From contig JACPNP010000018.1 in assembly GCA_016185365.1 (NCBI GenBank), forward strand, positions 43,848 through 107,847: 64,000 nucleotides of DNA, in the 5' to 3' direction. Below the pieces are notes generated by a model. That model did not search any database, was not told the origin of the DNA, and saw nothing but the letters and a program-made list of their open reading frames with translations. This stretch comes from Terriglobales bacterium. GTDB taxonomy: Bacteria > Acidobacteriota > Terriglobia > Terriglobales > Acidobacteriaceae. Of the stretch, positions 46,792-56,413 are shown one piece after another; positions within the stretch are counted from its first letter, which is position 1; every line of letters starts with the position of its first letter. The position numbers and the translations under genes were made by a program.

Positions 46792-47772
46792 TCATTGTGT
46801 CAACTTCATGGCGTGACCGTCCGGGTCACGCACGATCACTGCCCTTGCTCCGCCAACCTTGACCACATCGCTTGAAACCATCGGAGCTTTGGCGCTGCGC
46901 ACACTGGGCGCTAGCGCATCCAGTGCGGGCGCGAGCAGCGTGGTCTGCCAGTAGAGCAGATCGTTGGCCTGCAGGTCCGCCGGCGCCGGGCGCCCGTCCC
47001 GTGGAGCAAGATACTCCAAAAACTCGATCCCGGGGCCGGACTCACCGCGCACCGCCGTGATATGAAGCCGCGCGCCGAATACGTTGTTCAAGTGCTCTTG
47101 TTCCGTCCCGTGATTCTCGCTCTCCCCGGCCACGCGCAGGCCAAGCAGGTCACGATAGAACTTCAGGCTCGCCTCGGTGTCGGAGACCACGATGGCCGTG
47201 TGGTCGATGCCCAGAAAAAGTTGCGCCTTGTTTTGCCACTTCGGCTGGCCCTTGCCGGCGGGGAAGCTGAGGACCTCGAGAAAGTGTCCATCCGGGTCGC
47301 GGAAATAGAACGCTCGGACCCCGGCCGCGCCTTTGTTCCACTCCGGGATGGTCTGGGGCCCCGTGGAGGCATGTTGGACTTTGTTCTGGCGCAGCCACGC
47401 GTAGGCTTTGTCCATGTCACTTACGATGATGGCGATATGCTGGAAGGCGCGGTCGTTCGGTCTCATGTCCACCGGGATGGGACGTCCCCTGGGCGCCAGG
47501 TATTCCGTCAACTCCAGCGTCTCCTCCCCCAGCTTCAACCGCACGATGCGCGCCCGCATGCCGAATACCCCGGTGAGGTGCTCATATGCCTCGCCCGCGA
47601 CCTCATCCTCTGAGATCTTCTGGAACATGAGCACGCGAGTAAAGAAGTCCACCGAGCGGTCCATGTCGCTCACGGTGAAGCCGACGGCTTCGACACCTTT
47701 GACCTGCGCGAGTAGCCGGTTGCCGGCGACGAGCAGCAGGACGAACACCAGGATGGGGCGAAGCTTACGCAC
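46792..47772 (-). CDS. Exported two-module VOC family protein
   Basis: A 326-aa protein with a signal peptide ('[17 protein letters not shown]') starting at GTG 47772, overlapping the GMC oxidoreductase stop by 8 bp. Two VOC modules are visible: '[19 protein letters not shown]' with '[16 protein letters not shown]', and '[20 protein letters not shown]' with '[13 protein letters not shown]'. Both DPDG...E/K ends are conserved, though the second has Lys where a metal-ligand Glu is common. The overlap suggests a joint role with the oxidoreductase. Confidence 0.85.
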   Translation of the reverse strand: MRKLRPILVFVLLLVAGNRLLAQVKGVEAVGFTVSDMDRSVDFFTRVLMFQKISEDEVAGEAYEHLTGVFGMRARIVRLKLGEETLELTEYLAPRGRPIPVDMRPNDRAFQHIAIIVSDMDKAYAWLRQNKVQHASTGPQTIPEWNKGAAGVRAFYFRDPDGHFLEVLSFPAGKGQPKWQNKAQLFLGIDHTAIVVSDTEASLKFYRDLLGLRVAGESENHGTEQEHLNNVFGARLHITAVRGESGPGIEFLEYLAPRDGRPAPADLQANDLLYWQTTLLAPALDALAPSVRSAKAPMVSSDVVKVGGARAVIVRDPDGHAMKLTQ

Positions 47773-49366
47773 GCGCTGAGACCTCTGCCGTATTCTTTAC
47801 GCCCAAGCGTCCCAACATATGGTCGCCCACGCGCAGCGCGTTGGCCATGATGGTCAGCGCCGGATTCACCGCCGCGCTTGACGGGAAGAAGCTGCCATCC
47901 ACCACATAAAGATTGTCCAGATCATGCGCCTTGCAATTTACATCGAGAGCGGAAGACTTCGCGTCTTTGCCGAAGCGGATCGTCCCATTCTGGTGGGCGA
48001 CTCCCGCTAATGGAATGCGTTGCCCCACGAACAGGCTGCGCGACAGCAGGCCTTGATGGCACTCATGCCCATGAATGCCGCAGCTGGCCTGATTCTGCAG
48101 CAGGTGCTTGAGCTTGTTCTGCAAGCGCGCATGCGCTTCCTGGTTGTTGGGCGTGTACGCCATCACGATCTCGCCCTTCTGGTTCAGGGTGACACGATTG
48201 TCAGGATCGGGAAGGTCTTCCGAAGTGAGCCAGAAATCAAGCGAGTGATTGGCCATCATTTCCAGCGACCAGCCAGGCGCGAAGAAGGGCGCGCCCGCGC
48301 GCAGTGTCTCGCCATCGAGCTTGCCCACGAAGGAGATGTGTCCCATGGGGAACTCCCACTCTTTAGATCCAAAATAAAAATCATTCACTCCGAGCGTCTT
48401 CTGGAACACGGTGGGGTTCGGGCATTTGGAGATGGCCATCATCACCGAATTCACATGGCCCATGTAATGCCGGCCCACAACATCAGAGCGGTTGGCCAGT
48501 CCATGCGGATGTTTGTCAGTGGCGGAGCGGAGCAACAACGCCGCCGAGTTGATCGCGCCGCAGGAGGCCACGACGATGTCCGCGGTATATGTCTCAGTGT
48601 TGCCGCCGCGCGTGACCTCCACACCGGTGACGGCCGTGCCGCCGGCGTTGGTCGCAAGTTTCTCGACTTTCGCATTGGTCAGCAGTGTGACGTTGGGAAA
48701 CTTCAGGGACGGCTCGACACAGCACGTATGCGCGTCACTCTTGGCGCCGACCAGACAAGGGAAGCCGTCGCAGGTGTTGCAGCGGATGCATTTGCTGGTG
48801 CGTGGGTCCTTCTCATCCAGCATGATGCCCAGGGGCACATGGAATGGTTTTAGTCCCTGCTTTGCCAGGTCATCATGCAGCGCCTGGATGCGCGGTTCGT
48901 GCGAGACGGCTGCGTACGGATAGGCTGAAGTCGAGCCCGGGTCCGTGGGGTCTTCTCCGCGCGTGCCGTGCACGTGATAGATGCGCTCGGCTTCGGTGTA
49001 ATACGGCTCCAGGTCGTCGTAGGAGATCGGCCAGGCGGGCGAGATGCCGCCATGATGTTTGATCTCCCCAAAGTCCTGGCGGCGCAGGCGGAACAGCGCC
49101 GAGCCATAGAATTTCGTGTTCCCGCCGACGTAATAATTCGTGTGGGGATGCAGTGGCTCGTCCTTCTCCGTGCGCCACACTTCCTTGGTGTTGTACTTGG
49201 CCTCGACGTTGACGACCCGGGGGTTCCAATTGTCTTTCTCCCGCGGGACGTAGTCGCCGCGCTCCAGCACCAGGATGCGCTTGCCGCTGGGCGCCAGCTT
49301 GTACAGCAACGTGCCGCCGCCGGCGCCGGTGCCGATGATGATGATGTCGTAATGATTCTGTGCCAT
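47765..49366 (-). CDS. GMC-family FAD oxidoreductase
   Basis: A 533-aa enzyme. The FAD motif 'IIIIGTGAGGGTLLYKLA' is at the N-terminus, followed by 'NYYVGGNTKFYGSALFRLR'. A Cys-rich segment ('CIRCNTCDGFPCLVGAKSDAH') may bind a cluster, as in some sorbitol or gluconate dehydrogenase relatives. The C-terminal GMC block 'LYVVDGSFFPSSAAVNPALTI' holds the active-site region, with 'GVAHQNGTIRFG' before it. It probably oxidises an alcohol or sugar. It is cytoplasmic or TAT-independent, as no signal peptide is visible. Confidence 0.9.
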   Translation of the reverse strand: MAQNHYDIIIIGTGAGGGTLLYKLAPSGKRILVLERGDYVPREKDNWNPRVVNVEAKYNTKEVWRTEKDEPLHPHTNYYVGGNTKFYGSALFRLRRQDFGEIKHHGGISPAWPISYDDLEPYYTEAERIYHVHGTRGEDPTDPGSTSAYPYAAVSHEPRIQALHDDLAKQGLKPFHVPLGIMLDEKDPRTSKCIRCNTCDGFPCLVGAKSDAHTCCVEPSLKFPNVTLLTNAKVEKLATNAGGTAVTGVEVTRGGNTETYTADIVVASCGAINSAALLLRSATDKHPHGLANRSDVVGRHYMGHVNSVMMAISKCPNPTVFQKTLGVNDFYFGSKEWEFPMGHISFVGKLDGETLRAGAPFFAPGWSLEMMANHSLDFWLTSEDLPDPDNRVTLNQKGEIVMAYTPNNQEAHARLQNKLKHLLQNQASCGIHGHECHQGLLSRSLFVGQRIPLAGVAHQNGTIRFGKDAKSSALDVNCKAHDLDNLYVVDGSFFPSSAAVNPALTIMANALRVGDHMLGRLGVKNTAEVSARA

Positions 49367-49487
49367 CTATGCTCCTCACGGCGGCTGCGCCGGTATGCAT
49401 GGTTTGACATGTCGGGAGGGACGAACAATGTCGCCCAACGGTGGAACCGGTCTTGCCTCCCAAACTCGGGCCCGGGGAACTACAGGA

Positions 49488-50279
49488 TCATCTGGCTGTC
49501 ACTTGTTGGGATTCCTGATGTTCGCAGAAGATACAGCGTTTGTCGTTATCGTGGTGCAACTTGGCGCAGCCGGGATGCCGATCCTGGAACAAGTACAACT
49601 CAGCCGCCGCCAGCATTCCCAGGACCGGAGCGACAAAATAGATCCACGCCCCGTCCCAAACGTGGGCGACCACGGCGGAAGCCACCGTCCGCGCTGGATT
49701 CATGCTCATCCCGCTCACCGGCGATTCCAGCGTGATGTAGGTGGCGACCAGGGCAGCGGCAAACAGTCCGGTGTATCGTCCCAGCCGCGCGTGGTTCGAA
49801 ACGTGCAGGATCACGGTCATCAGGATGGCGGTGATCAGGAATTCCGCCCCGAAGGCGGCCGTCCTGCCCCACATCCCGGGTACGGTGACCACGTAATTCA
49901 CGCTGGCATAGGCCAGTTTGTCGCCCAATACGAGCTGCGCAAGCCATACTCCCAACACGCCGCCGAGGAACTGGAACAGGACGTAAAATATCAAGTCCGG
50001 CCGCGAGACTTTTCCCAGTCGAAAGAACGTGATCGTGACCGCCGGGTTGAAGTGCGCGCCGGACCTCTTCCCAATTGGCGAAAAGATGATGGTGGCCGCG
50101 GTCACGCCCATGGCCAGCCCCATCAGCAACCGCCGGAGGAAATCATCCGGGACCGAGGCCGCGACCGCCGAGGACGGGTGATACAGGATCACGCCGAAGG
50201 TACACGCCGCGACCATAAAGATCCCCAACTCGGCGGCTTCCATCAGGTATTCGGGCCAGTGTCGCATCACAGTCTTCAC
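49488..50279 (-). CDS. MIP-family aquaporin/glycerol channel with C-terminal Cys-rich tail
   Basis: About 263 aa with six membrane segments. Both NPA boxes are present: 'SGAHFNPAVTITFF' and 'SGMSMNPARTVASAVV'. I prefer GTG 50279 as start (GAGGA 4 nt upstream); ATG 50267 is possible. The C-terminal cytoplasmic tail 'CAKLHHDNDKRCIFCEH' carries a Cys and a CxxC with several His, which could bind a metal. It is upstream of the GMC gene on the same strand, 121 bp away. Confidence 0.9.
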   Translation of the reverse strand: MKTVMRHWPEYLMEAAELGIFMVAACTFGVILYHPSSAVAASVPDDFLRRLLMGLAMGVTAATIIFSPIGKRSGAHFNPAVTITFFRLGKVSRPDLIFYVLFQFLGGVLGVWLAQLVLGDKLAYASVNYVVTVPGMWGRTAAFGAEFLITAILMTVILHVSNHARLGRYTGLFAAALVATYITLESPVSGMSMNPARTVASAVVAHVWDGAWIYFVAPVLGMLAAAELYLFQDRHPGCAKLHHDNDKRCIFCEHQESQQVTAR

Positions 50280-50354
50280 GGGGTCCTCGTTACCGGTTCG
50301 ATCCGCACACGCAGACTTTCGCCGGCCTGCTGCGCGCATCGTTACAAACGGGTC

Positions 50355-51986
50355 TCACTTCTTTTCCTTAAGCGGCGGGCGGATCCCTTCCATGTTCAAC
50401 CGGATGCGATACAGCCCGGTCTGGGCCGTGAGGTAGAGGGTTTTGCCATCCGCATCGCCGAAGGCAAGGTTGTGCGGATGCTCCGGGCCCGCCAGCGTGC
50501 CCAGATGCTTCCCGGCGGGGTTGAATATCCACAGCCCGCCCGGTCCGGAGACGTAGAGGTTTCCGTTCACGTCCACCTTGATACCGTCGAGGGCATCTTC
50601 ACCCGGTGCGGGGGTCATGTCAAAAAACACTTCGCCCGCGCCTAATGTGCCATCGGCGTTCACCGGATAGCGCATCAGGTATTTCTTCTTCTCATCCCAG
50701 TTGCCGATGTAAAGGAATTTCTCGTCCGGCGAGAAGGCAATACCATTCGGTCCGGTCAATTCATTGTTGAGTAGTGTGACCTTGCCGTCTGTGCCCACCC
50801 GGTAGATCCCGCTGAATGGAGTTTCCTTGCGCGGATCATCGAATACTTTCGGCAGGCCGAAGGGCGGATCGGTGAAATACAACGACCCATCGCTCTTGTA
50901 GACCAGGTCGTTCGGACTGTTCAAACGTATACCCTGGTAGTTGTCGGCCAGAACATTTATCTTGCCCGTACGCTCCTGCTGCACCACGCGGCGATTGCCG
51001 TGTTGGTCGAAGGTGAGCAGGCCGTCCTTGTTCAGCGTGAGCCCGTTCGAGCCGGCCTGGTGATACTCGCCTACATTGAAGCCGCTGTAACCACTCTTGG
51101 TCATGTAGATGGAGACCTGCCCATCCGGCGTCCAGCGGTAGATCCTGTTCGCGTTCGGATCGCTGAACAGCAAATAGCCATCGGGATGCCACACCGGGCC
51201 TTCGGTGAACTCGAACCCGGAAGCCAATTTCTCGATCTGCGTCCCTGGCGTGAGGATCTCGTCGAGCGCGGGGTCGAGACGGGTCACTTTGGTCTCTACC
51301 TTACGGATGCCGGAGACATTCTCCGGCTTATAGAACTCCAGTACCGCGGAACGCACCCAGATGAAGTTTCCGGGTGGATCACCCATCGGGCCATTCGCGC
51401 CGAAGACCGCGATCGTGAATTGCTCGCCAGGTCGCGCGTCACGCGCCACTATCACCCAGTTGGGCGCATTGAAGCCTTTGATCAGTCCGCCGCCGGTCTG
51501 TCCAAGTACGACCGGATTCTTGCCATTCACCCAGACTTCGGCATAATCGTCGATCACGATCTCAAACACCACGGTGGAGCCGGCAACCGGGAATCCGCCG
51601 ACTGTCTCCGGCATGGTGAACTTCAAGCGATACCAGTTGAAGCTGAAGCGTCCGTTCCCGCGCCTGTCTTCGAGGGACGGACCGCTGATGGCCTGCCACT
51701 TGGAATCGTCGAAATCCGCGGCCGAGGCCTTGGGTTCGATGTCCATGGTGCGGTTCGGCGGGCCGCTGGGCCGCAGGTCCCTGCCCACAGCATGGTGGTC
51801 TACTTCGACGAACTTCACGTCGCTATACCGCCATTGGCCCTTGACCAGCGAGACCCCGGCATCGGAACGCAGGTCCACATAGGCCTCCGGGTGGACGGCG
51901 GGAACATCGGCCGTTGTCTGGGCCGAAGCTCCCGCCGCGATCCCGTACGCGAGCAAAACGGAGGAAACGATTTGAGTCAGCTTCAT
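50355..51986 (-). CDS. Exported SMP-30/gluconolactonase-like propeller with N-terminal beta domain
   Basis: A 543-aa protein with a signal peptide ('VSSVLLAYGIAAGASAQ'). Residues ~40-240 form a galactose-binding-like domain ('WYRLKFTMPETVGGFPVAG', 'AEVWVNGKNPVVLGQTG'). The rest is a SMP-30 six-bladed propeller with the ligand set 'FTEGPVWHPDGYLLFSD', 'NSPNDLVYKSDGSLYFTDP' and 'GPNGIAFSPDEKFLYIGN' and 'DGIKVDVNGNLYVSGPGG'. It probably hydrolyses a sugar lactone outside the cytoplasm. The neighbouring dehydrogenases support a sugar-oxidation role. Confidence 0.88.
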   Translation of the reverse strand: MKLTQIVSSVLLAYGIAAGASAQTTADVPAVHPEAYVDLRSDAGVSLVKGQWRYSDVKFVEVDHHAVGRDLRPSGPPNRTMDIEPKASAADFDDSKWQAISGPSLEDRRGNGRFSFNWYRLKFTMPETVGGFPVAGSTVVFEIVIDDYAEVWVNGKNPVVLGQTGGGLIKGFNAPNWVIVARDARPGEQFTIAVFGANGPMGDPPGNFIWVRSAVLEFYKPENVSGIRKVETKVTRLDPALDEILTPGTQIEKLASGFEFTEGPVWHPDGYLLFSDPNANRIYRWTPDGQVSIYMTKSGYSGFNVGEYHQAGSNGLTLNKDGLLTFDQHGNRRVVQQERTGKINVLADNYQGIRLNSPNDLVYKSDGSLYFTDPPFGLPKVFDDPRKETPFSGIYRVGTDGKVTLLNNELTGPNGIAFSPDEKFLYIGNWDEKKKYLMRYPVNADGTLGAGEVFFDMTPAPGEDALDGIKVDVNGNLYVSGPGGLWIFNPAGKHLGTLAGPEHPHNLAFGDADGKTLYLTAQTGLYRIRLNMEGIRPPLKEKK

Positions 51987-51989
51987 GGC

Positions 51990-52862
51990 TTAGTTGACCT
52001 TCACCACGTAATAGAGGAACGGGGCCTTTACGTCCTTGAACCAGTGCGGCGTGTTCCTGGGGATCACCATCACGTCGCCTTTGACCAGCTTGTGCGTTTC
52101 GCCGCCTTCGATGGCGGCGCCACGGATCTCGTGCGGGGCGATCGTCTTCGTATCCAAAGCCCTGCCGCCGGTGACGACCGTGGCTTCGCCGCTCAACACG
52201 TAAATGAGGTCGGCATCCAGCTCATGGATCTCCGCCATCCCCGGGCCATCGCGCCGGCTGGCGTGGATCTTGTAATGCTCGCCCGCGGGCTCGAGCAGGG
52301 GCATGCCTTTGGCGAATGCTTCTGAGACTTTCGCGCTCTCCAGATATGTCACCACGGGCCCCATCGCCATCGGCATTCCGCCCTCGACGGCCTTCGCGCC
52401 TGCGATGGCCAGTTCTTCATCCTCGGCCGCGCTGGAAGCGCCGCTCACGCCCACGCCGCCCACGATCTGCCCGTCCAGCAGGATGGGGATGCCGCCGATC
52501 AGCGGGGTAAAGTCGTTCAGGGCGGTCATGGCCGTGCGGCCCTTGCCGCTGGAATTGATCAGCTCTTCGAACACACGTGTCGGCCGCTTGAACAGGGCCG
52601 CCGTGCGCGCTTTTCCGATGGAGATATTCGCGCCGGCCCCAAAGGTGCCGTCGATGCGCTCCACAGCCATCAGGTTTCCGCCGTCATCCACCACGGCGAT
52701 CACCCCGGTGGTGTTGCGCTTCTGCGCTTCGGCGACCGCCGCGGCGATCACCTGCTTCGCGCCTTCGCGCGTCAGAGTCTTCTTCTCGGCCACCTGTGCC
52801 TGCGTTGCAGCGCCCAGGGCGAGGACCGCCAGCGCGGCCAAAAGATTGCGTAGGGACTTCAT
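51990..52862 (-). CDS. Exported GlcG/HbpS-like domain fused to a cupin
   Basis: A 290-aa protein with a signal peptide ('LLAALAVLALGAATQAQ'). Residues ~30-165 are a GlcG/HbpS domain ('ITAVVDDGGNLMAVER'-type pattern here 'VIAVVDDGGNLMAVERIDG', and 'GGIPILLDGQIVGGVGVSG'). The C-terminal ~110 residues are a small cupin ('HASRRDGPGMAEIHELDADL', 'GDVMVIPRNTPHWFKDV'). Some HbpS relatives bind haem; the cupin metal site is only partly conserved. It is 3 bp upstream of the SMP-30 gene, so co-transcription is likely. Confidence 0.85.
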   Translation of the reverse strand: MKSLRNLLAALAVLALGAATQAQVAEKKTLTREGAKQVIAAAVAEAQKRNTTGVIAVVDDGGNLMAVERIDGTFGAGANISIGKARTAALFKRPTRVFEELINSSGKGRTAMTALNDFTPLIGGIPILLDGQIVGGVGVSGASSAAEDEELAIAGAKAVEGGMPMAMGPVVTYLESAKVSEAFAKGMPLLEPAGEHYKIHASRRDGPGMAEIHELDADLIYVLSGEATVVTGGRALDTKTIAPHEIRGAAIEGGETHKLVKGDVMVIPRNTPHWFKDVKAPFLYYVVKVN

Positions 52863-52889
52863 ATTGATTTCTCTTTCTGGACAGTAGAA

Positions 52890-52914
52890 ACGGCCGGCAT
52901 TTGGGGCCGGCCGT
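52890..52914 (-). terminator. Hairpin after the DM13 gene
   Basis: A 9-bp stem ACGGCCGGC / GCCGGCCGT with a 7-nt loop, followed on the minus strand by TTTCT. It sits between the DM13 stop (52933) and the GlcG-cupin start, and could be a weak terminator. Confidence 0.6.
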
Positions 52915-52932
52915 CTTCACGATCCGATCGGG

Positions 52933-53328
52933 TTACTTCACCGCGGTGCTGAACTCCGCTTCGCCCAGGTTGACCTCGGCGAACGCGCACCAGATGACGA
53001 CTTTCTTCACGTCCTTCACGTACTCCGGAAGTGTGATGGACTTGTTGTACTTGTCGTCTTTGATCTTCAGCTTCTGAAGGTTGTAGACGGTGCCCTTCGA
53101 ATCCACCACCTGCCAGTGCGGATCCGGAGTGTCGGGCACGACGAAATCGTCTGACATGGTCAGGACGCTCTTGCCGTTGACGGTGCTGTGGGTCACGGTG
53201 CCTTTGTTGGCCTTGGGGCCCTTGAATGGGCTCGAGGTATGGCCGTCCACGGCGAACGCCGCGCCGCTCAGGAGCAGCGAGACCACCAGGAGGGACAGGA
53301 CCGCGATGCGAAGACTTGACTTTTGCAT
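52933..53328 (-). CDS. Exported DM13-domain protein
   Basis: A 131-aa protein starting at ATG 53328 (MQKSSLRIAVLSLLVV), with GAGGAG upstream and a signal peptide. The remainder fits DM13: 'LTMSDDFVVPDTPDPHW' and the end 'VVIWCAFAEVNLGEAEF', which matches the conserved V-IWC--F-V--G-A-L pattern. The single Cys is the residue proposed for redox activity in DM13. It may act in electron transfer or adhesion at the envelope. Confidence 0.75.
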   Translation of the reverse strand: MQKSSLRIAVLSLLVVSLLLSGAAFAVDGHTSSPFKGPKANKGTVTHSTVNGKSVLTMSDDFVVPDTPDPHWQVVDSKGTVYNLQKLKIKDDKYNKSITLPEYVKDVKKVVIWCAFAEVNLGEAEFSTAVK

Positions 53329-53488
53329 GATGAGACTCCTCAAAGAAGTTGGTTTTGCAGAGAACCGGATCCAGGCGTCGAGCGCAGGATCCGCTTTGCA
53401 CTTCGTCTGATGGACAGGGGGCCAGAATGTTTCAGGAGTGATAAATATTTTGCGTGTAACTTCCGTAAGCTGTTCGCATCCCTGGGCG

Positions 53489-53521
53489 AAAAATTAAAGG
53501 CCGCCGGATGTTCCGCCGGCC
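53489..53521 (-). terminator. Terminator downstream of the kinase/propeller gene
   Basis: On the minus strand GGCCGGCGGA-ACA-TCCGGCGGCC (one mismatch) is followed by TTTAATTTTT. It lies about 110 bp past the stop of the kinase gene at 53631. Confidence 0.75.
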
Positions 53522-53600
53522 GTTCTCCCACCGGCTAGAGATCAGGCTGGACACGGCATTAAAGAGCCGTTCTCCTGCCGGTACAGACACCAGGCTGAAG
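53520..53600. repeat. Imperfect direct repeat, about 30 bp x 2
   Basis: CCGTTCTCC...CCGG...CAGGCTG occurs at 53520 and again at 53567, offset 47 bp. The copies differ at several bases. The stretch 53344-53630 otherwise holds only the terminator. Confidence 0.4.
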
Positions 53601-53630
53601 CTTGGATTTACCCCGATCTTTCGACTGCGA

Positions 53631-56357
53631 TCACTTCGTCGTGTCCGTCAGCAGCACCAGGTTGCGGGATTCCTGCACCTTCAAGAACAGCCACAGTTTG
53701 CCGTCCGGGGAGTAGTCGTAGCCGGCCAGTTCGACGTCGCTGAAGCGGGTCAGCGGCTTGATCACGGCGCCGGAGAAGGCGACCTGGACCAGGTTCCTGT
53801 CCTTGGGCGTGATCAGCATGGCGAGCAGGCTCTAGCTGTCCGGCGCGAAGCGGATGTTGACGAACCCCTTCGGAACAGTAAAGGAGAACGCCGTCTTCCG
53901 CGTCGCGGTCTCAAGGGCCTGGAAGACCGGTTGCGACTTGATGGCGGCATCGCCCGCGATGGCAAGCACGCCCAGCCATTTGCCGTCCGGAGACATGCGC
54001 AGCAGGCGGGCCGGGAGGTCGCTGAACGTTTCCGGCTCCCCGCCCGCCACCGCGACCCGTTGCACCGAGCGGGACTTGCCGGTATCGGCGATGTAGTACG
54101 CCCATTGGCCATCCGGCGAGCATTGCAATACCGCATCATTGCTGCCGCGCGTCAACTGGACCGGGTTGTTTCCATCGGCATCGCTGCGCCACAGATTGAT
54201 CGTGGTCGTGCCGTCGGCGGCGCGGATCCGGCGGACCACCACCAGCGCCTTCTCCCCGGCGGCGCACGCCTCGGCGGCGTCCTGCGGCAGATGCAGAGGC
54301 GTGCCTGTGCCGCTCACAGGATCGACCGCCACCACCTGGCCCGAACGCTCAAAGATCAGGATGCGGCCGGCGCGCGACCACCCCGCATTGTTGGGCACCG
54401 AGGAATATTTTTCTACCAATTGCAGCGGCGCGCCCGCCGCCAGCTCGCCGAACGGCGCCCGATAGATCTGTCCCGGCACGTCGGTGGCGATCGACATCAA
54501 GGTCTTGCCGTCGGCGGTGAGGCTGAGCGCGCGGCCGGTGTATACGCTCAGGTCGTTGGTCACGCGCTGGCTCTCTCCGGTCTGCGGGTCGAGCAGCACC
54601 AGTTGCAGGGGCGCGGCCGAAGCGGGGTCATTGGAAGCCGCCACCAGATGGCGGCCATCGGGCAGCCACTGCATGATGGGAAACACGTTCTTCTGACGGA
54701 AGGAGCGGAGTTGTTTGCCAGACTCGGCGTCGAACAGGACGATCGCACTCTCGCCCGGCTGAGGCTCGCCAAAGAACGCGATGGTCTTGCCATCCGGTGA
54801 CCATACCGGGCTGGAGGCCTGAAACCGGGAATAGGTCAAGGTGGCGAAGGTGCGCTGGTTCTGGCCGTCCGCATCGGCCATCATCACGTACATCTCCTGC
54901 TTACGCGGCTCACTGCGGGCAAAGACGATGCGCTTCCCGTCGGGCGAGAAGGAGACCACCGAGTCGCAATCCTCCAGCAGCATCTGCGGCGTGCCGCCCA
55001 GCACAGGCGCGCGATACAGGTGGCGCAGACCGGCGCGGAGCGGGCTCTCACGGACGAAGTAAAAGGTGTTGCCGTCCGGCGCGAAGCTGATGGCGAAGTA
55101 GCGCTGCTGGGCCAGCGCGATCACTTGGGTGCGGCTGTTGGTGGGCAGGTGCTTCATCCACAGCGTGGAGCCTTCGCGCGTCTCCGTGGCATAGACCACG
55201 TATTTCCCGTCCGGAGAGATCGCGGCCACGCGCACCAGGTCGCCCTCGGAGATCTTGGCCATATCAAACGTGCGGAAGGGAAGGCGTGCGCCGCGGCCCA
55301 CCAGGTTGTAGATCCCGAAGCCGGCGGCGGCGACCAGCAGTAAAACGATCCCGGCAATGACACCCGTGCCCAGCTTGTGCCGCTTCACTTCCGCCGCGAT
55401 CACGGAGGTAGTGGAAGAGACATGGCCGGCCGCGGCCGTCGCGGCCGGGCCGGAACCCGAAGCGACCGGCACCGCCGCGCTCACCGCCGCGCTGCGGCCG
55501 GAGTCGGTGTCCCGCTTCAGCCGCTTCAGGTCGGCGCGCAGTTCGGCGGCGTTCTGATAGCGAAGGTCGCGGTCCTTCTCCACCGCTTTGTTGATGATGC
55601 GCTCCAGCTCCTGCGGCACATCCGGATTCAATCGCACCGGGGCCACCGGCGCGCGGTTGAGGATGGCATCAAAGACCAGCGCCGAAGTCGCGCCCTTGAA
55701 GGGCAACGCACCGGTGGTCATCTCATAGAGTACGGCGCCGAAGCTGAACAGGTCGCTACGCGCGTCCAGGTCTTCGCCCTTGGCCTGTTCGGGCGACATG
55801 TACGCGACCGTGCCCACGGCCGTGCCCGGACTGGTGAGATGTGTGGCCGTGTTGCCGGCGCCGGCCATCGCCGGTTTATGGTCGGCGGCAAGCTTGGCCA
55901 GGCCGAAGTCCATCACCTTGGCATGGTTGCGATTGGTGACGAAGAGATTAGCCGGCTTGATGTCGCGGTGCACGATGCCTTTGGCGTGGGCCGCGTCCAG
56001 CGCGTCGGCGATCTCGATGCCGAGCTCGAGGATCAACTCCAGTCGCAGTGGTTGTCCGCTGAGCAGGCGCTTGTCCAGCGTCTCGCCCTCGAGCCGCTCC
56101 ATGGCGATGAACTGGTGGCCGTCGGCGGAGTCGATGTCATAGATGGTGCAGATGTTCGGATGGTTCAGCGCGCTGGCGGCGCGGGCCTCGCGCTGGAAGC
56201 GCTCCAGCGCGGAGGCGTCACCGGAAAGTTCGGCCGGGAGGAATTTCAACGCGACCATGCGGCCGAGCTTGAAGTCCTCCGCTTCATAGACCACACCCAT
56301 GCCGCCGCGGCCGAGTTCGCCGACGATCCGGTAATGAGAGATGGTTTGTCCGATCAT
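53631..56357 (-). pseudogene. Membrane Ser/Thr protein kinase with TolB-like propeller, interrupted by one in-frame amber codon
   Basis: The track shows an 847-aa ORF and a 62-aa ORF that lie in one frame, separated by TAG at 53832-53834. I set the start at ATG 56357 ([11 protein letters not shown]); ORF start 56375 is also possible. The kinase domain is complete: '[14 protein letters not shown]', the Lys in 'MVALKFLP', '[14 protein letters not shown]' and '[12 protein letters not shown]'. One membrane helix ('[21 protein letters not shown]') leads to a WD40/TolB-like propeller ('[16 protein letters not shown]', '[15 protein letters not shown]'). The last blade would need the sequence after the amber codon ('LLAMLITPKDRNLVQVAF', 'GYDYSPDGKLWLFLKV'). 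The kinase itself should be unaffected. Confidence 0.88.
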
Positions 56358-56413
56358 GCCAGCCTGAGAGGTCACAGCATGGTACGGGTTTCAGGAAATC
56401 CGGTCAAAGTGAT

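Noticed and set aside
49395-50645. 416-aa plus-strand ORF
   Set aside because: Shadow of the aquaporin and SMP-30 genes; no signal of a real protein.
51000-52325. 441-aa plus-strand ORF
   Set aside because: Antisense to SMP-30 and GlcG-cupin genes, both of which have clear domains.
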